13,767 bases of DNA, from assembly GCA_037447655.1 (NCBI GenBank), contig JBBHKE010000011.1:1-13767 (forward strand), in the 5' to 3' direction. Both the position numbers and the translations under genes were made by a program. Under the pieces are notes generated by a model, which saw only the letters and a program-made list of their open reading frames with translations, made no database searches and was not told the origin of the DNA. Positions 1 through 7,932 of the stretch are shown piece by piece (positions within the stretch are counted from its first letter, which is position 1; every line of letters begins with the position of its first letter). This DNA comes from Zygnema cylindricum (Eukaryota; Streptophyta; Zygnematophyceae; Zygnematales; Zygnemataceae).

Positions 1-27
1 CAACGAATTTTTAGTAAACATCTTTAG

Positions 28-44
28 AAAAAAAAAAAAAAAAA
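28..44. repeat. A17 homopolymer at the left boundary of the 5.1-kb element
   Basis: Seventeen consecutive A residues abut the first base of the left terminal inverted repeat. The right boundary is followed by T-rich sequence (TTTTATTTATTT), so the A/T-rich flanks are partly inverted copies of each other and no clean target-site duplication can be read. The run may mark an A-rich insertion site, or part of the terminal repeat may extend into it. Confidence 0.8.
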
Positions 45-118
45 CAGTACGGCCTAGTACGGAACGGTACTTTCTCCAGTAAACAACCCCACTTTTCGCC
101 TGATGGAAGGTTACCCTT
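45..118 (+). repeat. Left terminal inverted repeat
   Basis: Left arm of the 5.1-kb element. The outer 32 bases are rich in GTACGG. The next 30 bases (78-107) are identical in inverted orientation to 5086-5115. The innermost GGTTACCCTTA is similar, with small gaps, to GGTTCACCCTAA at the other arm. Confidence 0.75.
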
Positions 119-138
119 ACTCTAATAATATCTATAGT

Positions 139-160
139 CTAATAACGATTCAAGGTGTAG
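139..160 (+). repeat. 22-nt motif, copy 1
   Basis: Copy of the dispersed motif CTAATAACGATT + three variable bases (CAA here) + GGTGTAG, matching the consensus at 20 of 22 positions. It lies just inside the left terminal repeat of the 5.1-kb element and 76 bp before copy 2. Both are preceded by TTACTCTAAT-like sequence, so they look like an imperfect tandem pair. Confidence 0.7.
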
Positions 161-214
161 CGTTAATTACTCTAAATATTTTTTTAGTGTTTGTACCCTC
201 ATTTTTTCATTACT

Positions 215-236
215 CTAATTACGATTCGCGGTGTAG
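215..236 (+). repeat. 22-nt motif, copy 2
   Basis: Second copy near the left edge, CTAATTACGATT, CGC, GGTGTAG, 21 of 22 positions matching the consensus. It has the same orientation as copy 1. No facing partner is visible to its left within the window, so if this is a transposon right end, its left end was lost or lies outside. Confidence 0.75.
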
Positions 237-712
237 TGTGTCGCGTTATCGCGTAGATCTTATCTGATTCAGCATAGCTCGTAGAGAAATGTTGCTGACG
301 CACGTTGAGCTTTATCCAGTAGGTTTTGCGATGACCGCATGGTTCCAAAATTCATTAAATACGCGGCCATCACTTGTGCAGCAGAAAAACTAGCCAATCC
401 GCAACGACTGGAAAAGTAACCACCATATCATGTGGGCTAAAAGCGAATTTCGAAGACCGACATTTAAAAACTTTTACCTTCCAAAGCGACAATAGGAAGG
501 TCCATTTGCACTTTGTCCGTGGTCCTTCTGAAATTTGTATACTTATCCGCGGCTATCTCTTAAAGATTCTGTCAGAATAGCCAGCCAGAATTTTCCTATC
601 CGACAAAAGTCGTCCAAATTCAACATTCTCATCCTGCAAATTCTAAAGAAAATCGCGGACTACCGTACGAATAGAATCTTATCACCGACAAAGAACTTGT
701 GGTTAGCCATAC

Positions 713-847
713 TCACACGTCAGCTCCTAAAACGACAGTTATAGGCTCGAAAATCTGTCGAAGCGCCTCCTGGTTGTCGTGCTGCACATAAACTCCGTAC
801 AGGTGATATTCGGCATTTTCTGTCTCTTCTGCTATTTTTTCAGCCAT
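713..847 (-). CDS. Candidate minus-strand small ORF or exon, unknown protein
   Basis: A 44-codon ATG-started frame, beginning MAEKIAEETENAEYHLYGVY and ending in LGADV. The same frame is also open for 27 codons upstream (857-937), interrupted only by one TAG. The stop codon overlaps a donor-like GTGAGT (711-716 read on the minus strand), so a splice after position 717 would replace the stop; TTTAG and TTTGCAG acceptor-like sites follow about 70-80 bases on. The amino-acid mix (Glu/Ala/Val-rich) is compatible with a folded protein, but length alone is not significant and no family is recognised. It could be a decayed coding remnant inside the 5.1-kb element. Confidence 0.2.
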   Translation of the reverse strand: MAEKIAEETENAEYHLYGVYVQHDNQEALRQIFEPITVVLGADV

Positions 848-1284
848 TTCTGACTAAGATCGAAGATTCTGTGACCAGTCTGTCAGGTTCAAATTCTGGT
901 GCATTGGATTTATGCCGGCAAATGGTACGGGTTTATCTCATCAGAGTACATTTTGTCTTTTCGGACCAGAGGCTGGTCATAATAGTACGGTAACAATATG
1001 TCCCCTGTACTTGAAAAAAAAAAAAAACAGAACAAAAGTACAAAAAAAGAAATGACGTGCCGTTAAACAAAGGACGTCTTCCCCCGTCTTTTCCCCTGGT
1101 TCGAACTCCGCCCTTTTGTCCTTTTTCACTCATCCGATCGTACTATTTGACGACGGTAAGAATTTTATCGCACACAAATATAAAAATATATTTTATTCTG
1201 ACTTTCAGAATGTCTATTCCTGATGTATTTTAATCGTAAAAAACAGTATTACAACATTCACACAAAATTGTCCACTGATTCGTA

Positions 1285-1317
1285 CCTTTCCCTCTCCCTC
1301 CCTCTCTCTCTTTCTTT
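1285..1317 (+). repeat. Pyrimidine (CT) tract
   Basis: A 33-base run of only C and T, largely CTCTCT and CCCTC repeats. It lies 25 bases before the ATG at 1342 and is complementary in composition to the purine tract that begins at 1566. In animals, GA/CT tracts near genes can act as promoter elements, but here it may equally be a microsatellite. Confidence 0.85.
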
Positions 1318-1341
1318 AATTAAATTTAAAATCTACGGTTT

Positions 1342-1599
1342 ATGTCAAACCCTAGAGCGACAAATCCGGAAAAACCGGTAACACAAACTTCAGAACCCGA
1401 AAGTAGTAAAGGAACTTCAAATACACAAATGATACAAAATTCTGGCGAATTTAAAAAACTTAAAAAATCTTTAAAAAAATCATGTCAAAAAAAACACTGT
1501 AATAACAACCATACCCAATTGCGTTTTGTGTTTCCAAGGCGTACACCAAAAGTATTATCATCTTTAGAGAAGGAAATAAGAAAAGGGAAGGGGCGATAG
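1342..1599 (+). CDS. Candidate 85-residue hydrophilic ORF, unknown protein
   Basis: ATG-started frame of 85 codons. The N-terminal half (MSNPRATNPEKPVTQTSEPE onward) is rich in Pro, Ser, Thr, Asn and Gln and looks disordered. A lysine-rich middle (KKLKKSLKKSCQKK) precedes RFVFPRRTP, and the frame ends in KGKGR as it enters the purine tract. No known domain is visible. It sits between the CT tract and the GA tract inside the 5.1-kb element. Because purine-rich DNA is naturally free of some stops and the N-terminal part is low-complexity, this may be a chance frame. Confidence 0.2.
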   Translation: MSNPRATNPEKPVTQTSEPESSKGTSNTQMIQNSGEFKKLKKSLKKSCQKKHCNNNHTQLRFVFPRRTPKVLSSLEKEIRKGKGR

Positions 1600-1843
1600 A
1601 TAAAGAGGGCAAGACGGGAGGGAGAGTGAGTGAGAGCGAAAATGAGGGTAGCGAGGGAGAGAGAGAAAAAAAGAGAGAGAGAGAGACGGTGAGCGGAGAG
1701 GGAGAGGAAATGGGGACGAACGAAAAAATGGATGGAATGGAGAGAGAGAAGGTAACGAGATGGGGAGGGAGAGGGAGGGAAGGATAGTGGGAGTAGGAAA
1801 GGAGAAGGAAAGATGGTGAGCGTGAGAGAGGTAAAGGGGAGAG
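1566..1843 (+). repeat. Long polypurine (GA/GGA/GAAA) tract
   Basis: About 280 bases that are overwhelmingly A and G on the plus strand, with GAGAGAGA, GGGAGGGA and GGAAA units and only isolated pyrimidines. The extreme strand asymmetry creates the spurious Ser/Pro/Leu-rich open frames on the minus strand here. Such tracts can form triplex or H-DNA, and the facing CT tract at 1285-1317 could in principle pair with it. Confidence 0.9.
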
Positions 1844-4195
1844 CAATTGGAAAGTCATGGGACAAAAAAATGGAGAAAAGGGAGTCACAAGATGACGTGG
1901 ATCTTAGTTTTCACATTAAAGTAATTTAGTGGCATAGGTTACATATTAACTTTTAACAACAAAATAAAATGTCGCGGCATCATTTCGTCACAATAGCGAC
2001 AGTTCGATGGACTAAATCTATGGCATCTAATATGACAATAGGAATCATACTATTATCGTGGCACTCGTATCGTAAAATCTATATTGTTAGTTGAAGAGTT
2101 TGTCGTAAAGCGTATAAAATCCTAAAATACTTTGCTAAGTACTAAAGCCCTACCTAAATAAAGTTAGTCAAGCTTATCAATTTCAAAGAGTAGTCAAACG
2201 TTTAAAAAATTGTTGTTATAAACTTTAATACATACCAACTGATCCTTATATGTCATGTAACTGAGCGAGTGATAACCAAACCATATTGTCAATCCACAAC
2301 ATGCAAATGACATTAAATCCCCGTCCTCTCATCCACAATTACATGATAACATCCATGCCCACACTAGACCACTGACAAGCGGTGATTGAGAAATAAGATA
2401 ACAAAATGGTTTTGTGTTACTGGTGGTCTTACCGTCTTAAGGACTTGAACATTATTTAACATGTTTTCTCGATTCCACTGATATCGATAGCCATATAAAT
2501 AGATTTGGTGTCGCCTTGGTCGTGTTCAACTATGCTACGTGTAACCAAATTGAGTAGACGGTGAGTAGATGGTTACGCAATAGGATTTAAAAAAAATCCA
2601 CTTTTGAGGTATTATACAAAAGTGAATTATCACACTTGCAAACCTAGAGGAATGGCTAACAACCATCTATGTGTAACCATGTTTTGGTCCATGGAAGTCC
2701 ACCTTTATCATTTACAAGTGACAATTAAATCCGAAGGCTTTGATCTCGCACACAATTGAGGTGGGTGAAGCCCCCGATAAATTTTGTAGTTAATGAATTT
2801 TAATTTATGCCATCATCTCTTATGGTAAGTTCCTCGACTCCACCATCATTTTCATCAAACAAATAAGACTTGACACCCAACACTAGGTTGGTGAAAATAT
2901 CAAGTTATAAAATTTGGTCGACGTAAAAAAAAACTATTAAATTTAATTTCTCACAAACGTTGATGGTACAATTGACTCAAACACTTGTTATTGTCATTGT
3001 AGTTATTGAATTTTTAGCACTACCAATTTATTCAAACTAACTATACTCTTATGTTTTGCATTGTTGCTCGTTTAAAACCACTTGAGTGAATAAAAAACTA
3101 ATTTGTGATTTTCTATCAAAAATGCACTCACTCGAAAGAGAATGTTACCTTATAGCGATAAATTGAACCTTAAAACCATCTCTAACAATAAAAAACATTA
3201 AAATTATACCTATAAGGTGAATGTGTTATACCAAGGTAAATAATATATATATAACACATTATTTGATATTAAGATAAATGTTTTGGTACATTACTTTCGT
3301 GCTTATCATATAGAAAGAAACACGTAAAAAAATAAGAAGTTTATTTTTTCAACACGTGTTAATTTTATTCATCGTGTGAGATTAAGTCACCAAGGTTTTT
3401 ACTTTTAATTTTTGTAGCTTATGAATAAAAAAGTGAATCAGTGGCATTCAATTGGAACAACGCGAATGGAGACAAGTTTGCGAATTTCAAGTAAGAGTGT
3501 TCTAAGTGGTGGCCATGTTTGTTTTTCCAACTATTTTTCACTTCTTCGACGGTTGACAATTAAAGACTTAAAACATATACCCCCTTGATATATATGATCT
3601 CGTGTACCATCTGGCATTTTATTTTTTTAACATTTCTCAAAATGGTGGAAATGGTACAAATGTTATTTTACATGCACCTTTTTCACCAAAAGTGCAACAT
3701 TAATGTATAATGTTTGTATTATCATAAGGTAATACCTGTTTGAAATGTAATGTGTGTATTTAAGAGCCTCTTGCCGATATACGGTCTATAACATGTTTTA
3801 CCTATTGATCGTCAATATATTGGTCCAATAAATTGATGACGCTAATATCGCTGCAAATTTAAGACGTATCACGAGAAGTCACGATGTTGATAATTAGCTC
3901 GATACCTCCCTGCCCTGGTGCGGAATCGATTGTTGAGAACCCGCATTGGGGCGATTTTTGTACACCTTTTCCGTAATTTACTACCGTTTTGCATTTGTAC
4001 AAACAACCACCTCCCAACAATTTTATCGGTATGATTTTTGTTGACCTTAGAATGTTACATTTATATACATATATTTTGTTCTTTACAATGCACACTTATA
4101 TTCAGGTACAAGAAGTCGCTACATTTTGAAAATATAACTTTGAATGCCCCCCACCTCCCACTTTTTATGGTTATTTCCCCACGTGCCAAAGTAGT
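1844..4195. other. AT-rich stretch without recognisable gene
   Basis: About 2.3 kb of AT-rich sequence filling the centre of the 5.1-kb element. Stops are dense in all frames; the one frame above 60 codons (3859-4095, minus) shows nothing to distinguish it from chance. I see only small local features: an AT dinucleotide run near 3242-3253, and short repeats of GTGTAACCA near 2538 and 2670. No RNA gene or conserved domain was seen. Confidence 0.7.
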
Positions 4196-4211
4196 TGTTT
4201 TTTTTTTTCAG

Positions 4212-4391
4212 TTGTTTTGCTCAACATTTTAGCGCCGTACCGGTTAAATTACAACCATATGAAGAAATTGAAAAAAAGTTAAAGTGCAAATTGCTTCATC
4301 GACAAATCCAAAATGTATTACATGTTGTCGTCTTATGTTTTTTGACCCACAACCACGTCGAGAAAATTCATCTTCAAACTTTACCTTAAAA
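4212..4391 (+). CDS. Candidate terminal exon after a strong splice-acceptor-like site
   Basis: Eight T residues then CAG (AG at 4210-4211) form a good 3' splice-site-like signal. It is followed directly by a frame open to a TAA at about 4387, reading CFAQHFSAVPVKLQPYEEIE and then a Lys-rich segment and a hydrophobic LHVVVLCFL stretch. No upstream exon or matching donor could be identified and no family is recognised, so this may be an accidental T-run next to an open frame. Confidence 0.15.
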
Positions 4392-4829
4392 CACATGGGA
4401 GATGTGCTTTAAGTTAAAGTAACACCGCTCCACAAAAAGAAAAACAACTCCGTGCGTGTCAAAAAATTTCAGATTTTCCAACGATTTCAATGACGAGGAA
4501 AAGTACACGATTTTTTTTTGTTTTTTCCATTTGCGTCAAGTACGTATGTTTTTTTGTAGGGGTCTCAAGATTCTGATGCCTCTTCACGATAAGGTGAGAA
4601 TTTTGTGAGGGCACCACTCCAACTCGAACTCACTGCCTCCCTCACTTTGCCTCTCGTTCACTCCTTAAAACTTACGTATTTCGAATTATTTCACGAGGTG
4701 GCTCTACACTGACCGACAAGGAGATGGAGAAGATAGTAAGTGTGGCATTTTTTTGACCACTACAAAAGGTATACAATCATTTCTTTTGCCTTAATATTAA
4801 GAAATTCCCAATGAGGGAAAAAAATCGAA

Positions 4830-5036
4830 ATGGTCGAGTTTCCAAAAGTTAGAAAGATGGAGAGGGATTCAACATGCATGGAAATTGCCAAAGAGGCGAC
4901 CGAAAAGGAGAGGCAAAGGAGAAGGCATTTCTTCAACCATGGACAGCATAGGGCTGAAAGGCTATATGCCTACAATGTCACGCAAAGACATGCGACAACT
5001 CAAACAGTTAAAAAAAAATACCATGCCACAACATAG
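4830..5036 (+). CDS. Candidate 68-residue basic ORF beside the right terminal repeat
   Basis: ATG-started frame of 68 codons, very rich in Arg, Lys, Glu and His (for example KEATEKERQRRRHFF), ending 41 bases before the right terminal inverted repeat core region. The charge pattern would fit a nucleic-acid-binding or coiled segment, but no domain is recognised and the length is within chance expectation. Confidence 0.15.
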   Translation: MVEFPKVRKMERDSTCMEIAKEATEKERQRRRHFFNHGQHRAERLYAYNVTQRHATTQTVKKKYHATT

Positions 5037-5077
5037 ATTGTAGACTTTGACAACGGTCACGGGCATTGTCGACTTAG

Positions 5078-5166
5078 GGTGAACCTCCATCAGGCGAAAA
5101 GTGGGGTTGTTTACTAGAAAAAGTACATTTCGTACATATCCAGCTCATTTCCGTACAGGGCCGTAG
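5078..5166 (-). repeat. Right terminal inverted repeat
   Basis: Right arm of the 5.1-kb element, read on the minus strand. It contains the 30-bp core shared with 78-107. Its outer part (5117-5166) is 50 bases long against 32 in the left arm; the extra bases include a second GTAC-containing segment, suggesting a small duplication or insertion within a GTAC-rich terminus. Confidence 0.75.
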
Positions 5167-5271
5167 TTTTATTTATTTATTATTATTACTGGAGATTCGT
5201 CAAGATTCTCGAAACTTTTGGGCGACAACGTCGACCGTCCGATTATGATTTTTCGAAGCAAAAGGTCACCC

Positions 5272-5324
5272 CGTCCAGTGATTCGCTAGTGTCCTCATGG
5301 AGGACACTAGCCAATCACCGGACG
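5272..5324. repeat. 53-bp near-perfect palindrome (hairpin)
   Basis: Inverted repeat with a perfect 12-bp inner stem (GCTAGTGTCCTC at 5285-5296 against GAGGACACTAGC at 5300-5311) around a 3-base ATG loop. The stem continues outward through GTGATT/AATCAC and CGTCC/GGACG, with only two mismatched pairs across 25. It begins 106 bp outside the right end of the 5.1-kb element. Confidence 0.9.
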
Positions 5325-5446
5325 AAAAAAACGTTTACGCGTGAAAAGGTCACGTACGAGCCGCGCGCCATCTGACATTTGCCACGCGCCTTCGGACAGG
5401 CAGGAATCAGATCCGACGAAAACCACCAGAAAAAGTTTGTTGAAGA

Positions 5447-5767
5447 ATGTGTCGTGACGCCTCCACCACCATCCATCGTCAACCGGAATTTGCTGCGCCT
5501 GCTTTCTTCAAATTTCCGATTTTGTTACGACAAAACAGGAACGTAGAAATTGTACACCGCTGGTACAACGACAAAACACGAACGTACAAAATGTACATTC
5601 GCGTAATTTTTGTCTGCGACGGGTTGTACGGATACGACTTTAGAGTCAGAACATTAGACATTTTGCTTCTGGAATCTTTGACGACGCTCGCCGTCAGAAC
5701 AGGAATCTACGTGCATCCAATCGAAAGAAAGCACGTACGTGATAAATTCCTTGCTGACACGACCTGA
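5447..5767 (+). CDS. Candidate 106-residue ORF, unknown protein (possibly decayed)
   Basis: ATG-started frame of 106 codons in the GC-richer block. It begins MCRDASTTIHRQPEFAAPAF and later reads YKMYIRVIFVCDGLYGYDF. No signal peptide, transmembrane segment or domain motif is recognised. The codons for RQNRNVEIVH and NDKTRTYKMYI come from an imperfect direct DNA repeat. The opposite strand is also open with only TAA stops over about 600 bases, which makes strand choice uncertain. Confidence 0.2.
   Translation: MCRDASTTIHRQPEFAAPAFFKFPILLRQNRNVEIVHRWYNDKTRTYKMYIRVIFVCDGLYGYDFRVRTLDILLLESLTTLAVRTGIYVHPIERKHVRDKFLADTT
5527..5598 (+). repeat. Imperfect tandem repeat, about 31 bp x 2
   Basis: ACGACAAAACAGGAACGTAG (followed by AAATTGTACA) is repeated about 40 bases later as ACGACAAAACACGAACGTAC followed by AAAATGTACA. 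The two copies differ at a handful of positions. The unit is not a multiple of a clear codon repeat, so it is more likely a DNA-level duplication than a protein repeat. Confidence 0.75.
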
Positions 5768-5848
5768 TGGAGAAGTGAACGAAATATTAGTGCCAGTAAA
5801 CCTATCCGTAACATTACTGTCGGCGCCTGATGGAGAGATTACCCTTAT
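5763..5848 (+). repeat. Direct repeat of CCTGATGGAGA, related to the terminal repeat
   Basis: CCTGATGGAGA occurs at 5764 and again 63 bases later near 5827. The second copy, CGCCTGATGGAGAGATTACC then CTTAT, is similar to the innermost part of the left terminal repeat (CGCCTGATGGAAGGTTACCC at 97-116). This may be a partial third copy of that end, or convergence. Confidence 0.5.
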
Positions 5849-5941
5849 ACAATCGTCACAGACGTAACGATTTCGTTTTTAAGCATCGAGACAATTACCT
5901 TGTAGGAAGAATCTTCACTACAATACATAAGAAGTTCGCTA

Positions 5942-6256
5942 AGTGACAACTTCATGGCGATAAAGCCTAACTTGTAGATCCTCAATTAAGATTTTATTCG
6001 TCGCAATAAAGGCGATGCACAGTGGAAGTACAAGAGCCGTCCGATATAGATGAAACACACTCGATGAATTACGACCAATCAAACAGAAAAGTACGGACGG
6101 CTCTGGCACTTCCAGTTTACAAATACACTTTGCGATAGAAATGATCTTAGGCGATGTACTTTTAAAGCCTAAACGTGGCATGATCCAACACGCTGCCTGA
6201 CGAAAATGTAACGTGGCATGATCCGGCAGGTTTTCAAGGGTGCGGATTCGTCGCAT
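5942..6256 (-). CDS. Candidate 105-residue ORF, unknown protein (possibly decayed)
   Basis: ATG-started minus-strand frame of 105 codons in the GC-richer block; the first ATG follows directly after an in-frame TAA. It begins MRRIRTLENLPDHATLHFRQ, and its C-terminal part carries a hydrophobic stretch (TALVLPLCIAFIA) that could be one membrane segment. It lies entirely on the imperfect inverted repeat 5954-6180, which argues for a structural rather than protein-coding cause. No family recognised. Confidence 0.15.
6024..6113. repeat. Inverted repeat with 20-bp arms
   Basis: GGAAGTACAAGAGCCGTCCG (6024-6043) and the complement of 6094-6113 agree at 18 of 20 positions, with a 50-base spacer. Weaker complementarity continues outward for tens of bases (TCGCAA near 6001 against TTGCGA near 6130), suggesting an older, longer foldback of roughly 5954-6180. 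Confidence 0.8.
6172..6224 (+). repeat. 15-bp perfect direct repeat
   Basis: AACGTGGCATGATCC occurs at 6172-6186 and 6210-6224, a 38-base period. Because 38 is not a multiple of three, such a duplication inside a coding sequence would shift the frame; this fits the picture of broken coding DNA in the block. Confidence 0.9.
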
Positions 6257-6917
6257 TTAGATTCGCTACCACCATCCACACGGACGAAAAATTCATCGAA
6301 TTTTGGCCCTCTGTCTTTTTTGAGACCGTACCTGAAGCCCGTGTACGTACACTGACAACTGTACTTGTACGGTAGTAAAATCTACACCTCTTGTACTTTT
6401 TTTCACAGTGCACAAAAGATAGGAGTACGGTTGCGTATATAGGGTACAAGATGGAGAAAATAGCATAAAAAATAATGCAAAAATAGTTCCTACTTATTTT
6501 ATAATTTATATAGAAATGTACGATTTTCGACGACTTACGGTAATTCTATTTTTGTCAAAATTTATTTACTCAGTGTTTCTGGCTCATTCAGTCGCTGGGT
6601 TTTTTTTTCCTTTTTTTTTCCGTGTCCTTTCCCAATGCCTTTCCAACAAAAAGGATATCACGTAGAAAGTCCCACCTGTGACATATCGTAGTGCCACGCT
6701 GGCAAGATTTTTAATGCGGAAGTTAGCTGGGAGTACGGACATTGGGTACTAAGTATCACAAATTTTATTGCTTTCGTACAGGACAGAGTATATTTAGTTC
6801 TATGGTTATCTCCGCATTTGTCTGAGACCAGTAAGAATGGTCACGTCGCCTCTCTGACACTCTGACAACCTGTGGTCATGTGCCGATTCCTGACAATGGA
6901 GAAGTCTACTTTTGTCA

Positions 6918-7319
6918 AGATTCTGCTATGAGAATCATAGAAAAAAGTTCCGAATTTGGAATTTCTCTCCGTATGGTTCGCACAAAAGGTATAGAAAAAG
7001 GGTACTGCGCTAGACTTTTAGGGGATTCGTACTTTTTACACGTGTGCGTATCTTCACTGCCAATCATGTGGACCTTTAGAATATGACTACATCCCGCTGA
7101 CATCATAATTTCAACGCTTCTCGGCTCCAAAGGCGGTCCCAAAAAGGTCAACTTAATTCCTAATCGACAGGAAGGGGGAAATCTGTCGCCGTACTCGCTG
7201 ATTTTTTCGAGGTTGCCGTATCCGTACATTCCTCCTTTTGATTGGTTCGCATTTTCAAATCGCCGCGTTGGCGCCAGTGAAGCATCTCGAACAACTGGAT
7301 TCCTTTGAATTGCATAGAA
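6918..7319 (-). CDS. Longest stop-free frame of the window, 134 codons, unknown protein
   Basis: This minus-strand frame has no stop for 134 codons; its first ATG is at 7229 and gives 104 residues beginning MYGYGNLEKISEYGDRFPPS, followed by GIKLTFLGPPLEPRS. Upstream of the ATG the frame reads through PTRRFENANQ. No motif of a known family is visible. The region also has a plus-strand frame (6836-7309) that is open apart from one TGA, so the coding strand is not settled. It overlaps another long minus-strand frame (7163-7468). If coding, it is likely a remnant or an exon; splice borders were not identified. Confidence 0.25.
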
Positions 7320-7468
7320 CTACCTGCCAACTCAAGCTGCGCGCCAAAGAAAGTCACGGCCACCTGAAATAAAGTACTGTTCTGTCCGATATAGCTGACT
7401 GGAATCCATCTGACGACAGCGGCGTCAGGATGTCCAGGTGCATCCAGCGCAGGCGTACGGAAATGCCT
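7163..7468 (-). CDS. Stop-free 102-codon frame, possible coding remnant
   Basis: Minus-strand frame open for 102 codons, containing PDAAVVRWIPVSYIG, LFQVAVTFFGAQLELAG and FEMLHWRQRGDLK. The mix of aromatic, small and hydrophobic residues resembles a folded domain, but I recognise no family. There is no ATG until the middle of the frame, so as written it would have to be an internal exon or a frame-shifted remnant. It overlaps the frame 6918-7319; a single frameshift near 7230 would join the two into one longer reading. Confidence 0.25.
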
Positions 7469-7932
7469 TTATTTTCACATGCGAATGTCGACCACATGTA
7501 AGATTCTCCGTTACACGAACAGCGTGGTTCGAAGGTTTCGTAACAACAATATTTAATGCGAAGGAAAGAAAAAAACTTTATTTCAATGCGGAGGTCCCAC
7601 ATTGAAGGTCGCCAATAACCGCTCCGAGGCTATAGGTGGATTTTTCATCTCCTCTTGAAAATCGGTTTTCCGAACCTACCATTTAGGTGTGGAATGTGTA
7701 TCATTCCAGGCTGTCATGAGAATTGTAAGTGGCGCTGACTCCAAGATTACTTCACCGCCCATCGCAATTAGGAAAATTGACTTCACGCATTATAGTGTTC
7801 CTTTGAACGGATATGGCCGCATGTAGAAAAGCGTAATAAAAAAAATAGATTTTCCGGCGGGACCTTAACTTCTACCGTATTGTAGCTTCGAGAAAGTGTC
7901 CAACATGACCCAATGAAAAAATTCCCTTAGAG

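Larger units (their letters stand above)
45..5166. mobile_element. 5.1-kb inverted-repeat-bounded DNA transposon-like element, superfamily unknown
   Basis: The two ends are inverted copies. The left end (45-118) starts CAGTACGGCC and contains AGTAAACAACCCCAC followed by TTTTCGCCTGATGGA. The right end, read on the minus strand from 5166, starts CTACGGCCCTGTACGG and holds the same 30-bp core without a mismatch (78-107 against 5086-5115). The right arm is about 18 bp longer than the left in its outer GTAC-rich part. This pattern is typical of class II elements and their non-autonomous derivatives. No transposase motif was recognised inside; the interior is mostly AT-rich and non-coding, with two short ORFs. 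The flanks show no convincing target-site duplication, so the superfamily cannot be assigned. An alternative is that two separate short elements of one family lie here by chance in opposite orientation. Confidence 0.6.
5167..7900. other. GC- and CpG-richer block with overlapping long open frames
   Basis: Starting just outside the 5.1-kb element, base composition changes abruptly to a more balanced, CpG-rich mix, then returns to AT-rich near 7900. Several frames stay open far longer than in the rest of the window: minus 6918-7319 (134 codons), minus 7163-7468 (102 codons), plus 5447-5764 (106 codons), minus 5942-6256 (105 codons). They overlap one another and use different frames and strands, so at most some can be real. 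The simplest reading is decayed coding DNA, possibly of an old mobile element or foreign insert. Confidence 0.45.

Noticed and set aside
565-582. A 15-base GT...AG intron-like segment in the minus-strand frame near 545-560.
   Set aside because: Introns this short are known only in a few unusual lineages; it rests on one instance and leaves a stop in frame.
1095-1115. GGTTCGAACTCC, a perfect tRNA B-box-like sequence, and a second GGTTCAAATTC near 885.
   Set aside because: The bases around them do not pair into a T arm and no A box, anticodon arm or acceptor stem can be drawn, so there is no tRNA or clear tRNA-derived SINE.
1460-1888. Long Ser/Pro/Leu-rich minus-strand ORFs (126-142 codons).
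   Set aside because: They are the complement of the purine tract; their composition is a direct result of the repeat.
212-5950. Alternative genetic code (TAA/TAG read as Gln, ciliate-like), suggested by a minus-strand frame of about 200 codons (about 5920-5318) with TAA but no TGA.
   Set aside because: All three frames of several regions are free of TGA for 90 or more codons, because TGA alone is rare. Intervals of this length are expected a few times by chance, and another frame (about 720-212) has TAA/TAG at the random rate.
7810-7865. GPAGKS, a Walker A-like fragment on the minus strand, considered together with the 5-kb inverted-repeat layout as a possible endogenous parvovirus-like sequence.
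   Set aside because: The motif is incomplete (G-x4-GKS is broken by a stop), lies outside the inverted-repeat unit, and no other helicase or capsid motif is seen.
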